From the NCBI GenBank assembly GCA_025618425.1, contig CM046849.1:31600126-31664125 (forward strand): a DNA stretch of 64,000 nucleotides, read 5' to 3'. Each line of letters opens with the position of its first letter. Positions within the stretch are counted from its first letter, which is position 1. The DNA comes from Heliocidaris tuberculata (Eukaryota > Echinodermata > Echinoidea > Camarodonta > Echinometridae). Under the pieces are notes generated by a model. The model was not told the origin of the DNA, made no database searches, and was given only the letters and a program-made list of their open reading frames with translations. A program made the position numbers and the translations under genes. This document shows positions 1 to 13,983 of the stretch, piece by piece.

Positions 1-1393
1 TTTAGCATGGGATTCTGGCTGCCTCACTCAAGAGATGATCACTTTGTACCTCCAACCAGAAATGACATTAACAGCTCAACACAACAGATCTAAGTAGTTC
101 CGCAGCTGGCAACTGAACTGCTATCGATATGTAATGAATTTTAATCTCAATTAATTTAGCTGGTGTGAATATATCCCTTAATGACTTGTACAGGTGAATA
201 CTTACAGCCTATAGTAATGACAAGTTACTAAAAATACTATACACATTATGTGCTAAAGTCTTTTCATGAAGTTCATGTAGAAGAGGATTAATATCTCTTT
301 TCCTCATTGGACAACTTGAGCAATGTATGATAGCTCAGAAATAGTAAACAAAAATAAAATTTTTGACATCCGTTGGGAAAAAGGCGTTACCAATTTATAA
401 AATAAAATCATCGAAAATCATAGCACTACAACTGAATGCCAATTCTTATTTTGAAAAAAAAAAAAAGACGATTTCAATTTTCTATCACCAATGTTCTCTA
501 GACAGCACAATGTCTGGCAGCATGAAGATTCAAAATTGTATGAAGAGAGCCAGAAGGGTGTAAGTCCTGTTTGAAATGATATGCGTTTAAGGCCCTTCTA
601 GCTCTGAGCAGACAAAATAACAATACTGCATGTACATAGTAAAAGTCACAGATAGTTTCATCATTGTACTTGTTTAAATTTCACTTGTACATAAACATTC
701 CATCCTCCATTAAAAAATAATATCAATAAGACATATCTCCGGTGAAGGAAACCAAATAAACTTTGTGCTACAGGTATACAGAAAAAGGCCCAACAGAACA
801 ACCACCTTTCAAAATCAAAGTCATCAAAAATCTGCTTGTCTCCAAGGCCCAATATGCTACTTTCTCTAAACATTATATTTCCAGTTGGTAAAATAGGAAG
901 GAAAAACAGGAAGTCCATATCTAGTATGATACAAATGATGCCTAAAGGCTACTGCACACCTTACGACCAACTTGATTTTGAAATAAATTTGTGCCAATAG
1001 GATTTAAAATAGAATTTCAAAAGTGCCAAGAGTAGCTATATGTACATGTAGCTGAGGTTCCAAATGGTCATGTAAATATCAATATCAAATTTCATGGTAT
1101 TTCAAGCTTGCACTAACAGAAGAAGCTAACTCAGCTACCAAACAATGGCCAGTGATGCGACTGGTATGTCATTTCAACAGTTCACAGTCGATCATCCATT
1201 TTCTAACTGAGGCTTAAAACGCCCTGCAGTTTCAATATTACAATTCAAATGACAAGGTGAGACGTCAATAAGCCAAGAATTTACATTAGATAAAACTCCA
1301 TAATTAATCCCATTTCAACTCCTTCAAAATCTAGACATAGTCTTGTTGTAGGGCATGCAATGGCCCTATTACTACATAGTAAAACTACTTTAG
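1..1393. other. Sequence downstream of MMADHC
   Basis: This stretch lies beyond the MMADHC stop codon on the minus strand and probably includes its 3' untranslated region. I found no convincing AATAAA on the minus strand here, so the transcript end is not placed. Open frames are short and AT-rich, and I see no coding exon. Confidence 0.4.
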
Positions 1394-1627
1394 CTAACTA
1401 GTCTTTGGCGCTGGATCAGGACTTGATGATCCCTTCTTCAGTATAGACTTGACGAGATCACAGTTGTTGGGGGCATCGGTGAATATTGCCCCCACAAAGA
1501 TGTTTGTACCCCACACGGCGTGACGTATACACTTGCAGCATCCAAGGTCCTCAATGTCAAAGCCAAGCTGTTTGAATCTCTCGTCCGTCTCAAAGAGGGA
1601 GGTGTTCGGGTTCGGATCACCAAGGAA
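1394..1627 (-). CDS. MMADHC: MMADHC terminal coding exon 7
   Basis: 234 bp: 77 codons plus TAG at 1396-1394; acceptor cactacag. It continues phase 0 from exon 6 across an intron of about 35.3 kb. The sequence [19 protein letters not shown], then [13 protein letters not shown] and VGAIFTDAP, is the classic C-terminus of the family. A third Cys follows the conserved pair. The tail after LKK is Ser/Pro-rich and longer than human. No competing terminal exon was seen between 34.2 and 36.9 kb. Confidence 0.94.
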   Translation of the reverse strand, partial: FLGDPNPNTSLFETDERFKQLGFDIEDLGCCKCIRHAVWGTNIFVGAIFTDAPNNCDLVKSILKKGSSSPDPAPKTS

Positions 1628-4600
1628 CTGTAGTGAGAGAAGGATGCAGAGAAGATGAAACAGAACAAGTGATTATGATACAATGAATCACATATAGTTC
1701 TTCTATTTTTCAGAAAGAAAAGACATTGTTAATATAATATATCTTGTGTCATAGCTCAACAGCTACATTGAATATAGGGTCTTAAAAATGTAAATACAGG
1801 CATGTATAATATAAATTTATTCCCATATTAGTAAATTGGTTATTTAAATGAGTGAGATGAACTAGATGTATATAAAGTACAGAGAGAAAGAGAGCGGGAG
1901 GGGTGATAAGAAACAAAGGAGAGGGCTAGAAACAGAAAGAGAGAAAAGAGATATATAAAAGCATGGGAAAGTGAGAGTGAGTGAGAACATGAGATAGAGA
2001 AAAAGAGAAATAGAGTGAGAGAAAGAGAGAGAGAGAGAAAGAATGGGGGGGGGGGGTGATGTGTGACAAAGGAGAGGGCAAGAAACAGAGAGAAAAAAAG
2101 ATATATAAAAGCATGTGAGAGTGAGAGTAAGAAATAGTGAGAATGAGAAATATCTAGTAAGAGAAAGAGTGAAAGGGAAAGACGGGGGGGGGGGGGGGGG
2201 ATGATAGTCAAAGGAAGCGAGATGGACGGTGATGGGGGGGGGGGCAATAGCATTGCACTTTTGAAAGAGAGCATTCACCTTCATTCTTTCTTATCCATAT
2301 TCTAGAGTGTGCATATGCTTCTAGGCATCAGGTGCATGATAAGTAATAATCATCATCAGCCTAATTTCATCACGTACATAATTTAAAATATTACAGATAT
2401 GAATGTCACTCATCATCTATGTGTCCTCGTAAGCGAGGTTACTCAATTACTTCTATTTTTATCACACATTTAATCGTATAGTTATTTCACGCTCTTTGAT
2501 GTTATACAGTTCAAGTACATTAGAAATTTGTTGCAGGAAAGACATTCTAAAATTTTAATTTTTTCATTTGTATGATAGTAAGTTTGATATTAAACAAAAT
2601 AGTTTAATGTACTTTGAATAACAGATGCAACACTTAACCAAACACAGTTTGCATTTAAAAAATAGGATTGAATCGTAAGCCTTTGCGGGATATGATGACA
2701 AACCCTGAGCAGGCCACATGGGAGATGGACCATACTTCTTCATCTACTTTTCGTTCGAAATGATGCTAAAAGATGTTTCTTTTTAATAGAGGTGCTGTAG
2801 TCTAGTGGATAAGTCTCCGGACTGTGAACCACAAGGTACAGGGTTCAAACCCCTGCAGCAGTGCTAACGTCTTTTGGCAAGACATTAATCTACATTTGCC
2901 ACACTCGACCCAGGTGTAATAAGTGGGTAACTGGTAGGATTTATTCTTTGAATGCACTGAGCGCTAAGGGGCCAGAGCCGGGGGTAATATCCAATGTCCT
3001 TTAAAAGCGAATAGAGATATTATATCAGAATGTGATATGCAGTATAAAAGAACGGAATATTATTATTGATATGACATTCTGTTATGTGCCTTCCAAACAA
3101 ACAAGCAAACGAGAATTGTTTATTGTATAGCGATTCAGTTTTCATATGGCTATGAAATATAGTTTACTGATCTGAATGAAAGCTTTACCTTCTCCATTAT
3201 TTGAAATCAGTCCAAAGAAAAAAACAGAATTTTGGCAGAGTTCCATACTAAAATGTGGATCAATTTGTTAAAATTATATTTAATTGAAAACTCTTTATCA
3301 TACGGCCTAGATAGTTTATGGTTCATATACTTTAATGGAACTGTAATTGAGTTAATTAAATGCTCATTACTCATGCATTGTTTGATGTATTTGTGTTTCG
3401 GCTTAAGAAAAGAGGGCCTTGCACTGAGATACAATATATCCATACTCTATCCAAGTTTGATGAATATGAACCATTGTAGTGAAAGACCCTACACTCTTCA
3501 GACATCACAGGCTACTTAAAACAGACATATTATTTCCCCTATTTTCTTTTTTTTCCCCAGTTCTTTTTTTTTTCTTCTACAGATTACCTTACCTGTATAA
3601 AAATGTAGGATGCCCCAAAATTGTAATCAACATAATTAGCAGAACTATCTCTTTTCTTAAAATTGAAATGTGTATATCAGTCACATTACAATGGGAGCGG
3701 TGAAGATATAATATGAAAATTAATTTCTTTAAACTAAATTACTGATAATTTACTGATCTGAAGTTTGAAGGGTGGAAAATTATACAAACACTTGTGTAAT
3801 TTCTTTTTCTCATATATTCTTCTTCTGGATGTTTTTTTTTTTCATTTGCTGTGAACCCCAAAACAATTGGCAATCATGGTTGTGTACGCAGACAGAAATC
3901 CAGGATCAATATCATGCGCTAGATTCAAGAGAAAAATTATTGATCATAAACACACACATGTGATAAGGTGTAAATCCAGCAACCTAAACAAAAGATAAAC
4001 ATTATAGTATACATTCCACTCTCTATCCCCTGCCCATACACACACATCAATCAGAAGAAAAATCTTGTAACTAAAAACCTGTATCCTGGTACAAACGAAG
4101 GGCAAGATCCAAGCTCTATATTACACAGGGGCAGATCTAGAATTTGTAAAAAAAAAAAAAAAAAAAAAAAAGTGGGGGGGGGGGGGGGGGCCAATAGCGA
4201 AAAAAATCTCTTCCAAGCAAAAAGGAAAAGGAATAAGCTAGGTTATCACATTTTTCAGGTACATCTTTTGTGACAAACATTTGAAAAAGGGGACCTTTTG
4301 AGGGTGGGATATTGAAGGTATGCCGATTGGGTTTTAAAAGGGGGGGGGGGGGTGGCAAGAGCAAGTTGTACTCCCTTAATCTACCAGTGCTATTATATGC
4401 TGGTATAAACAAGGGGCTGAATATCAAACTTCACACTGCCATAAAAATATGAACATTTATATCACAGAAGGGAATCAAGTCCGCTTCTCATAGTGATCAT
4501 AAAACATGGTGGGAGATGCAGGCTCATGTTTTACATATTTCCTCTTTGGTGTTGTGTCTGATGACTGCACTAAAACTAGAGAAATATTTTGATTCTGTTG

Positions 4601-5289
4601 CTTGGAAATCTTTGAAAAGTGATTTTTACAGATTTACAGATGTTTTCACAAAGGAGAAGACCTTCCTCTTACATGACAGTAGCTGCTTGAGAGAAACAAG
4701 AGTGATGTTTTCCAAGAGCTTGATCATTTGAACCAACTTCAAGAAACTTTGTCTGGCAAAGGAGAGTTCTATAGTCATTTTTAAGCAGGTACGGAAATAC
4801 TCTTAATTTTCATTTGTTTTAATTATTATAAAATTCCTTTCTTGTAAATTGACTCAACATTCATAAATCCTGAAGTTTAGAAGAGTCATTATTTTGGCAA
4901 AGGAGTTTTCATCACATGGCATCCTAAAAATCATAGCTTGATTTGATGAAACTATTGGAGGTACAAATAACCATGTGGATTTGTAGTCAAATCTTCAACT
5001 GATGTAATCAGATTTAAAATAAAATATGAAAGTATCTATTATAGAAGATAGTATAATAGGTATTTTGAGAGAGAAAGGAGAGATAAAGAGAGGGGAGAAA
5101 AATTGACAAAAATTGAGTAAGATATATGTGAAGAAACAAGCTAACAGAAGTCATATGGAAAGAGTAAGGCAGAGAGGCAAACACCCTAGAGACAGAAATA
5201 TTGAGCTAGACAAATGAAGAAAGAGTGAGATAATGAGAAGGTAATGATAAGAGAGAAACAGAAAGAGAGAGAAAGATAGATGGATCGAT

Positions 5290-5321
<32 letters not shown>

Positions 5322-8300
5322 GGAGGGGGGGCAAGAAAGAAAAGGAATGAGTGGATGACACAGAAAAGCAGTAACATTTTAGAGTAAATGAATCGTCTGT
5401 CGAACTAATAAAGAGCGTGCCATGATTTATAGGCACTGCGCATTATATACAAATAAGAAGAGTTTGCATAAAATCTTACTCACTATACATGCAATCTCAT
5501 AGGGAAAAAAAGAAATGAACTTTGAAACAAAAACAAACTCTTATGAAAAAGAAGAAAATCAGTTCATACACGAGATGAGAAGTGGTCAATATGTCGGCCT
5601 ACATATTTACCGCAATATAGTCTTAATTAGATTAGTCGTTTTTTACAATTTAATTTATACAATCTGAATAATAGCAAGAATTTGTATTTCGTTAATGAGG
5701 AAATAGACTTTGTAAAGGGTAATTACGGGATACAAGCTTAATAGTGTAAAATGATTCTAATGGCCATCAAGGATTGGTCGATATGGAGCTGGTGTATTTG
5801 GAGTTGATTTAGTGGTGTAACAGAGGAGGGTCCGCTCGCTATTCATAGGAACCGCTATTCATAGAAAACCGCTATTCATTTAACACGCGCTATGAATAGC
5901 GGTCCTTATGAGTAGTTAAGAATAGTGGTCCTTATGAATGGACGTCCTTATGTATAGCGAGGAAATTTGTCTATGGTTATGGATAGCGGTCCTTATGAAT
6001 AAGTGGTCCTTATGAATAGCGGTCCTTATGACTAGCGAGGTTACCCTGACTGAGGTACATGTATAACCCTTTCAAGATTCAAGTTGACCACATTTTGTGG
6101 TTTGGCTCAATAACTTTTGCTTCAGAGCTCTAAAAAATATACCAGATGCATGAGTAGAAAGAGCAAAAATTTCTGCACACACTGTGTCCATTTTTCTTGT
6201 ATGACCATATTGCGTTTGATGCCAAGAATTAAAAAAAAAGAGAATAAGTTTTGAAATTCCTAAATTGGCAACACAATGAGAGGTTGGAAATCATTGTTTT
6301 TTTTAATCAAAAGTGGCAATTTTTTTCAACTTTTCGACAAAATTCATAACCATGTACATGTCATGTATACTGTTTTCAAAGACATTACACCTTATTAGAA
6401 CCAATGTAGCACTACAAGTATTAAAAATATTATTGTTACCGATTTGAAGAACAAAATGTGATCAATTTAGCCTTAAATAATTCATATCCTGAAAGGGATA
6501 AAGGAAGTACATACAATATCATCCACAATGTCTGATTTTTAGAATAAACAGCGTTACAAACAAACAATGAATGAACTCTACGTACACCTGTTGATTGTGA
6601 TGATTTCCCATTCAAGATGACCACGCCCCCTTTTCATATCAATTGGTAACACAACAGGTTTCCCACATCTTTCTGCTTAGTAGCAATGAGGGTCATCTCC
6701 TGCTAGTCTACCATTTCACCTCATCTTCTGACCAACATGAATATCATTTGAAAGAAAGCCATACTTAAACAAGGATAAAATGTTGTTTAAAGGGCTGTTA
6801 GAAAAGCCTAATCCAAGTACTGAAAAGTGTATAGTGAAGTAAATCTTTTTGAATAATTATTGTACCTTGACCCCATTCACAATGCTCTGTAAACATCAGT
6901 TTTTTATTTCATGCTGTGTTCAGACTTTTGTATCACAATGAACGAATCGATAAAAAGGTAATACTGACTGTCACCATGTTTTGAATGTTTTCTAAAGCAA
7001 AATGGTTGTTTCTAAGATCACTAGAAAGCATTAGACTGCATTTATTGTGCCAGCACAAAGGCTGAAGCACAAGACTAGATTGGTAAGGCTTGAGAACAAA
7101 TTCCACGTTGCTTTCTTTCTGTCAACCTAACTATTCAGACGAAGGGAAGGGAGCGTTCGTTCGGAGAGTAAGCATTAAAGCTAGAAGTCGTTGCATGAGC
7201 ATACAACTCATATCAGCAGCGAAGGTAAACTGTGTGTGTATATCTTTAATGTGAGGGAGGCATGGGACTACTACACGCTCTACGATGATCAACATGTTCT
7301 CTCCTTCTCTCTCTCCATCTAGACATATGGTATTAGAATACTGGCGTGACGGCGACAGAGAGGGTAAATTGTCAAATTGGGTATGAAAGAGAACTTTTTT
7401 CGTAACGCTAGGAAAACCGAGGCATACATGGGGGCTCAGGCTGGTTGAGAGCATTACCTCATCTCTCCTGATTGGATTACATGGACGTGGCACCCTAGTA
7501 ACGAGGAGGTGATGCGGTTCAATCTCTTGCCAGCATCTTCTTTCATCTTCAGAAAGAGGAGCATATGCACCCCATGTGGATGAGGAGGAGGATGTTGACG
7601 GAGTGACATGTCCTTGGTAGCTTGGTTGGATAGCAGGGGAGTAGCGGAATAGTTTAGATTCTACAAGTTCTATGCTAATGCTCAGCAGAAAGCCGATCTC
7701 TACTGATGTCAACTGGTTTTCAGTGCTCTCCGAAGAGGCTGTTTCATTTGGAAAATGCAGTGACAGCTCTGTTAAAGCCATCTACATTCCTTTTCATACA
7801 GCTGTTGACTACCATACTAATTAAGCATGAACATCACCATCCACTGTTGCTGATAATGTTTAACATTTATGTTCCTCTCCCAGTATCAACTTCATCTAGT
7901 GATGTCTGGTGTCTTCTTGTAGATGAGTTCTTCTCAATGTAGTTACTGCATAGGACATACTTTGGATTTACCTCCAGGAAGTAACCAAAACCCTGATGGA
8001 GACAGGAGGTCATTGACCTTTGATTTAGTACATGGCACGGGCACTGAGCAGCATTACTTCCTTAATCAGATGTTTCTTCAAATGGAATAAGAAGCTTACG
8101 GACAACATATATTGAACATTGTTGATTGGAACAAATACAACTGTATAGTACTTAATCAGCTTTCTTTGACATGTAGGCTTTTTCATCTATGGCAGCAGAT
8201 CCTCTACAAGAAGCGCTCCAACTGATAATTATGATCGAGACGGTCAGAAATTGCACATACCATGAGCAATGCCACATTGTTTGACATTCGGTAAGATTTA

Positions 8301-11300
8301 ATAACATACATATGAGAGAGAATGAAAAATCATTATGTCTGTTTTGCAACTTAAATTTATAATTACGTTACAATCAATAGTAACTGCAAAGCAGTATGTG
8401 TACATTCTATAGTTTTACCAAGGAGGAACTAGGTGTTAAAAATCTTTGGACACTTTTGATTATACATCATATCAGACTGAGATTTTTACATTGTAAAGTC
8501 GAAGGATTTGAAATTTATTGGGAGCAAGTTTCATGACATTTCTCTGAATACTTTTCTTAAAATATTTGTCTGAATATTTAATTAGATTTTTCACTTTTTG
8601 AAAAATCAAGGCCACAAAATCTGTATGTATCAGTACTTAATTCAGAACACAACAATTGCCACTGTATGTTGCAGCTATCATTTCTTCCAACCTTTTGCTG
8701 TCCAGTGTCATCAATGATTCATGACTCTGGGTTAAAAAGGTGTTCTGGAATTTCAACTGCAACACACAATGGTAATTGTTGTGTTCTGAATCAATTACTG
8801 ATCAATAGTTTACACACAGATTTTGTGGCCTTGCTTTTTCAAAAAGTGAAAAATCTAATAAAATATTCATAGCAACATTTTAAGAAAAGTATTCATGAAA
8901 ACATAATAAAACTTGCTCCCAATAAATTTTACATCCTTCAACTTTACGATGTAAAAACCTCAGGCTAATATGAGGTATATTTTTGTAGTTATTAACGATC
9001 AAAAGTGTGCAAAGTTTGTTTTTAACACCTAGTACATGTACAAGGCAAGCCTTGTACCTGTAAAAATGACAACTTTATAGTTTACAGGAGCTCTTTTCAT
9101 ATTTTCTATAGTATGAGCAAAATTAGATTAATCATATTTTTTATGTACTTCACTGCTTTTGAACCTTTACCAGAGCTAAATTGCTCACCACTCCTGTCTA
9201 GTTTTTCACTGCTGTAAACATGGGTGGAAATAAATTCTTTTCATCAGGTGGGATGTAACAATAGGTCGTCCCCCCCCCCCCCCCCCCCATGAATAGAATT
9301 GCGTACCTACATGTACAACTCCGCCACTGGCTGTAAAGGTAATGTACATTTAGTATTCATCAATGTAGCATACTATGGAGGGAATATCGGAGTAGACAAT
9401 GGGACTTTTGCTGCACCTTATGACTAACCCACCTGCACATCAACAGGTTTGAACTATACTCAAGGGTGTACTGTTATGTTTACTCTTTTTAGAAGCATTC
9501 AACCAGAAAAGGAGATTCAACGTGCATTATTATTCACATCTGATATTTATGGTCATAATTCCATTTGGTTTGGGCCTTATATTCTTCATGTAATGTTGTT
9601 GGCCCTGAACATAATACAAGTCAGTATCAACACACAGTACCTGAAGAGGTGGCATTCAAGTCGATAGTCAGAGATCCTATCACAGATCCTGCAAGTATCG
9701 TCTTTTTCAGCCTCCAAATGACTCTGGTGTATGGGCTCCTTATATAAATATGCAAAATGGACATGACTGAATGGAATACTAGATAATATATACACTGTAT
9801 AAATTTTGAAGACTAAGTATCCAAAATTACAGGTCATAATTGTGTGTTAAAAGTGAGTTTAATTAAAGGGGAAGTCCACCCTGATTTTAATACTACAACT
9901 TCAAAAATTCATAAATTTCTTATTTTGCTCAAACTTTCACAGAACTGTTTCTCTCATTTTCTGCTGTTATTAAAAATCAACTAAATATTAGGGTGGCCTT
10001 CCCATTTCAAGGTGTTTACTGTGCTCGACTTAAGAGAATGGAATACGGATTCACGATGGTTCTAGCGTAATACCAATATATAGAAACAAGATCACTTGAA
10101 GTAGAATATCTAGGATGTCTGTCATCATCCTGATTCCTCAACCACGCTGTAATAATTACACTCCATGAAATTAATAACAATAACATTTCAAGCATGACAA
10201 GTGTGGTAGTTAACTCAACCCATTATCTGCAAACGTCGCTGCAAACGTCGCTCATTACCAAAGCCAAAAAGGGATGCACAATGAAACAACTCAAGAAAGT
10301 AACAGATTATTAATGACTTGTGTATGAGATAAAAAGTTTCATTAGCAATACTTTCTTCATAACTGAAAGCCTTAAGCAATACCAAGTAGCAGCCTTTGTA
10401 AAAACATTTTGAGAAGGATCGACATATAATTCTAGAAATGTAATCTTCTCAATTCCCCTCTTATTATAAGAAGATCTCTTCTTCATATATATATATATAT
10501 ATATATGTTTGGTATGAAATTTTGGATGGCATAGATTCAAAGCTATTCTAAATATCCATTCTCCCTATATACCTTGGAATATGACTACCACATACATATG
10601 GGTATGTGTTACACATTATGTATCTAGTATAATCAAGAAGTTTCTGAGAGTTGAGAAGTTTCAGGGTTCATGGGTGCACATCCAGGGGGGCAGGGGGACA
10701 TGTCCCCCCCCCTCTACAATTTTGAAGATAGGCCAATGTCCCCCCCCCCCCCACAAGATGTGATAACTTAAAAAAAAAAATTATTTGGTTGTCAGAAAAT
10801 TTTTTGACATTTCGGACAGGTACAAAAGTTAAATCATGTGGTGACCCCTCTGTATTTCAAAATGGATTTGCGCCACTGCCAGGGTACGCCGATAATTAAT
10901 CCCTTTTAAGACTAAAAATACAAATGACAGTAAACTCTAACTGTAGGCTTCATAAAAGCCATTACATTATTTTGACCTACCACAAAACAAATTATTAGCC
11001 ATGACATGTACATGTAGTTTTATAGAAATTCTGAGTGAAGATTTGTAGTGGGCCACTCAGAGGGGGTATTGTCCTGTATTTCAATTACAGGATGGGCCAT
11101 ACATAAAGATAATGAGTAAATGGATTCAAAATTGATTGACTGCTATCGTAAGTATGCAGACATCAATCATGTATTCAGGGGGATAATTGCCATTTCAAAG
11201 CATACTTAATTCTTTCTTTTTCTCTCCTGCCCACCCCTTACAGAATCAGGGAAATGTTTTTATGCCATCGCTCTAACATACACATTATAAATCAAAAGAA

Positions 11301-13947
11301 CATACATACCCAACCACTACCACTGATCATAAAAATTTGTTTTCATACATTGTACGATCCTTTAAATCTGTTTTAGTGGTAACCAACTTTTCTATATCAT
11401 TTTGCCACGAAAAATGAAAATATTTACATAGCAACTGATGCAGTATGAAGTTTATGATTTGTTGAATTTTTTGGTTTTTAACCAAATGATCATAGATCGT
11501 TTCCTTTCAGTACCATCATCATAATGTTTGACGGCGTACACATAGTATTAATTTATTGATGTATCTTCTGATGAACATGAAAATGTCAAAAGTTCTCCTA
11601 TTTTCTTCACAGTCACACTTCCTTCCTTCCAATCTGCTAGCATCAACATTCAGAAGCTTCTGTACTTAACAGTAGCCCCATTTACACCGCGTCCACAAAT
11701 TGCAGTTTAACTATAAACATCATGTGATGTTACAGACGAAGTTACCTCGGCAAAACCATTAAAAGTACATTTTGGTGACATCCCATTGAAACACTTAACA
11801 CATGATTCAATTGGATGGTTTTGTGAGACACTGCCCTGGCAACAACTCATTTTTTCAGCCCATTTACACTATGATTCAAACTCAAAACATCGAGACTTTA
11901 CTAACATCACGATTTTACTAACATCGTAAATTACGATGTTAGTAAAATCATAATGCTACAGTAGAAGTTACCTGGGCAGCGTCTCACGAAAGTAAACCAT
12001 CGTAAGTGCAAATTCACAGAAATCCAGTATGATTCAATGTAATGTCACTGAACGTCAGAGGCGTTGTTTTGTTCGAAATAGACAAAGCATTGGAGGGGCA
12101 GAGCCTTGTTCACAAATAATGCTTACCCCTCCAACGCTTTAACTATACCGAACTAATCGATGCCTCTGCTGAACGTACACTTATGACGGTTTTGTGAGAC
12201 ACTGCCATCGCAACCACTCCATTTCATTCTTCTACATAACTTCGCGATGTTAGCAAAATCTGATGATTGGAGTTGCGGTGTGAATGGCCCTCATAATGAA
12301 GAACCCACTGCCAGGTTGCCTTGGATAAACAACCTGTAAATAATGTGGGCTTTCACCATAACATCTTTTTGAGTATAAAAGTTGCAACTTGACGACACTG
12401 CTCATGCATCAAAAGATCAGCTTGTCTCTATAGATTAGCAGGTGTGTGCATCCCTTGCCTCTTCTCAAGGATTGAAAATAAAAATACTACTTCTTACTTT
12501 TTCAACCAATGAAGAGATTCTGGTAATATTTCATTCAATACAGCAGGACAAAGAATCAAAGTAACAGGCAAAAAAATATTTTCTTCACTATGCAGGTCAG
12601 TGGCGGATCCAGGATTTCTTGAGGGAGGGGGCTCAATAATCTGACAAGCAAAAAAAAAAGCATTTTTGGGGCCCCTTTTCTGGATCCGCCACTGACGTAG
12701 GTCCTAATTCTCAATCTCAAAGGAATTTGACAAGAATTTCATTGCTCATTTTCAAGGGATGAAATTACAGAATACAACTTTGACCTGAACGACAGACTAG
12801 TAATTTCCTAATAATAATCCAATATGTTTGAGTGATGAACAAGGAATAAACAAGTACACTTATGTGTATGTTGAGTGGTTACCATAACGTCCTATATTCT
12901 TTAGAATGGAAGAAAGCATTCACACACCATTGCCAAATATCTATTTGAACATTCAAGTCTACCATATTTTAATTTCATTTGTGTGAAGTTGTAGAAGAGG
13001 GGCTGTTGCGCAGTATAGGCATTTTCTATCTCCTTCATGGAATAGAAAGGTCAGTTTTTGCGTCTGTTTCTATAAGCCTAAACATTTCCACTTCTCTTTT
13101 CTCTCATTTATTTCTCACTGGCTCTCAATTCTCTATTTGTCTCCCTGGTTCTCTTTCTCCCTTTCTCTGTTCTTTATTTTCCATCTCTCTCATTTATTAT
13201 TTATTTCTCTGTTAAATCTCTGACTTTAATCTCTAAATCTCTCCATTCCCACCCCCTCTAGCTCTCTCTCTCTTCTTTTGTGCCTAAGTATCTCAGTATT
13301 CTGCTGTATTTTACTTGAATTTTTGTTGTATCCATCTCATTCTGTCTCTTTTTCTCCATACATACATGCTATTCTGTGTATGTGTGTCTCTCTTACCCTT
13401 TCACTTTCTTTCAATTGTAAATCTCTCTTTGAATTTCTCCTTGCATTGATCTGTTTCTCTAAACCTTTATTTTTATTTTGTCAATTTCTGCCTTTCTCCC
13501 TTCCAAGGCCTACTCTCCTTCTCTCCCCCCCCCCCCCATATCTCTCTTTACCCCCTTCTCTCTTTCTCTCTCTCTCCCTCTCTGTATCTGTTTCTCTGTC
13601 CCCCCGTCCCAATCTTTCTTTTTTTTTGCTGTAGGATGCTTTTGGGTTTGATTGGTTTGAAATTGTATCAAGTTCAACCTTTATTATCAACCTTTATTTT
13701 TATTTTGTCAATTTCTGCCTTTCTCTCTTTCAAGGCCTACTCTCTCTCTCCCCATATCTCTCTTTACCCCCTTCTTTCTCCCCATATCTCTCTTTACCCC
13801 CTTCTCTCTCTCTCTCTCCCCATATCTCTCTTTACCCCCTTCTCTCTCTCTCTCTTTACCCCCTTCTCTCTCTCTCTCTCTCTCTCCCCATATCTCTCTT
13901 TACCCCCTTCTCTCTCTCTCTCTCTCTCCCCATATCTCTCTTTATGC

Positions 13948-13983
<36 letters not shown>

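Noticed and set aside
1438..1683. 81-codon minus-strand frame over the MMADHC terminal exon
   Set aside because: It is in a different reading frame from the conserved C-terminus, which reads correctly from 1627 to 1394.
1840..2284. Two ~140-codon Ser/Leu/Phe/Pro-rich open frames on the minus strand
   Set aside because: They arise from the GA-rich polypurine tract with G runs.
2790..2865. A working tRNA-His gene (GTG-like anticodon)
   Set aside because: The cloverleaf is imperfect, a SINE body follows directly, and a second degraded copy exists at 44920. A retroposon head explains it better.
5831..6044. CRISPR-like array
   Set aside because: Units are in both orientations, spacers are almost absent, and the context is an animal intron.
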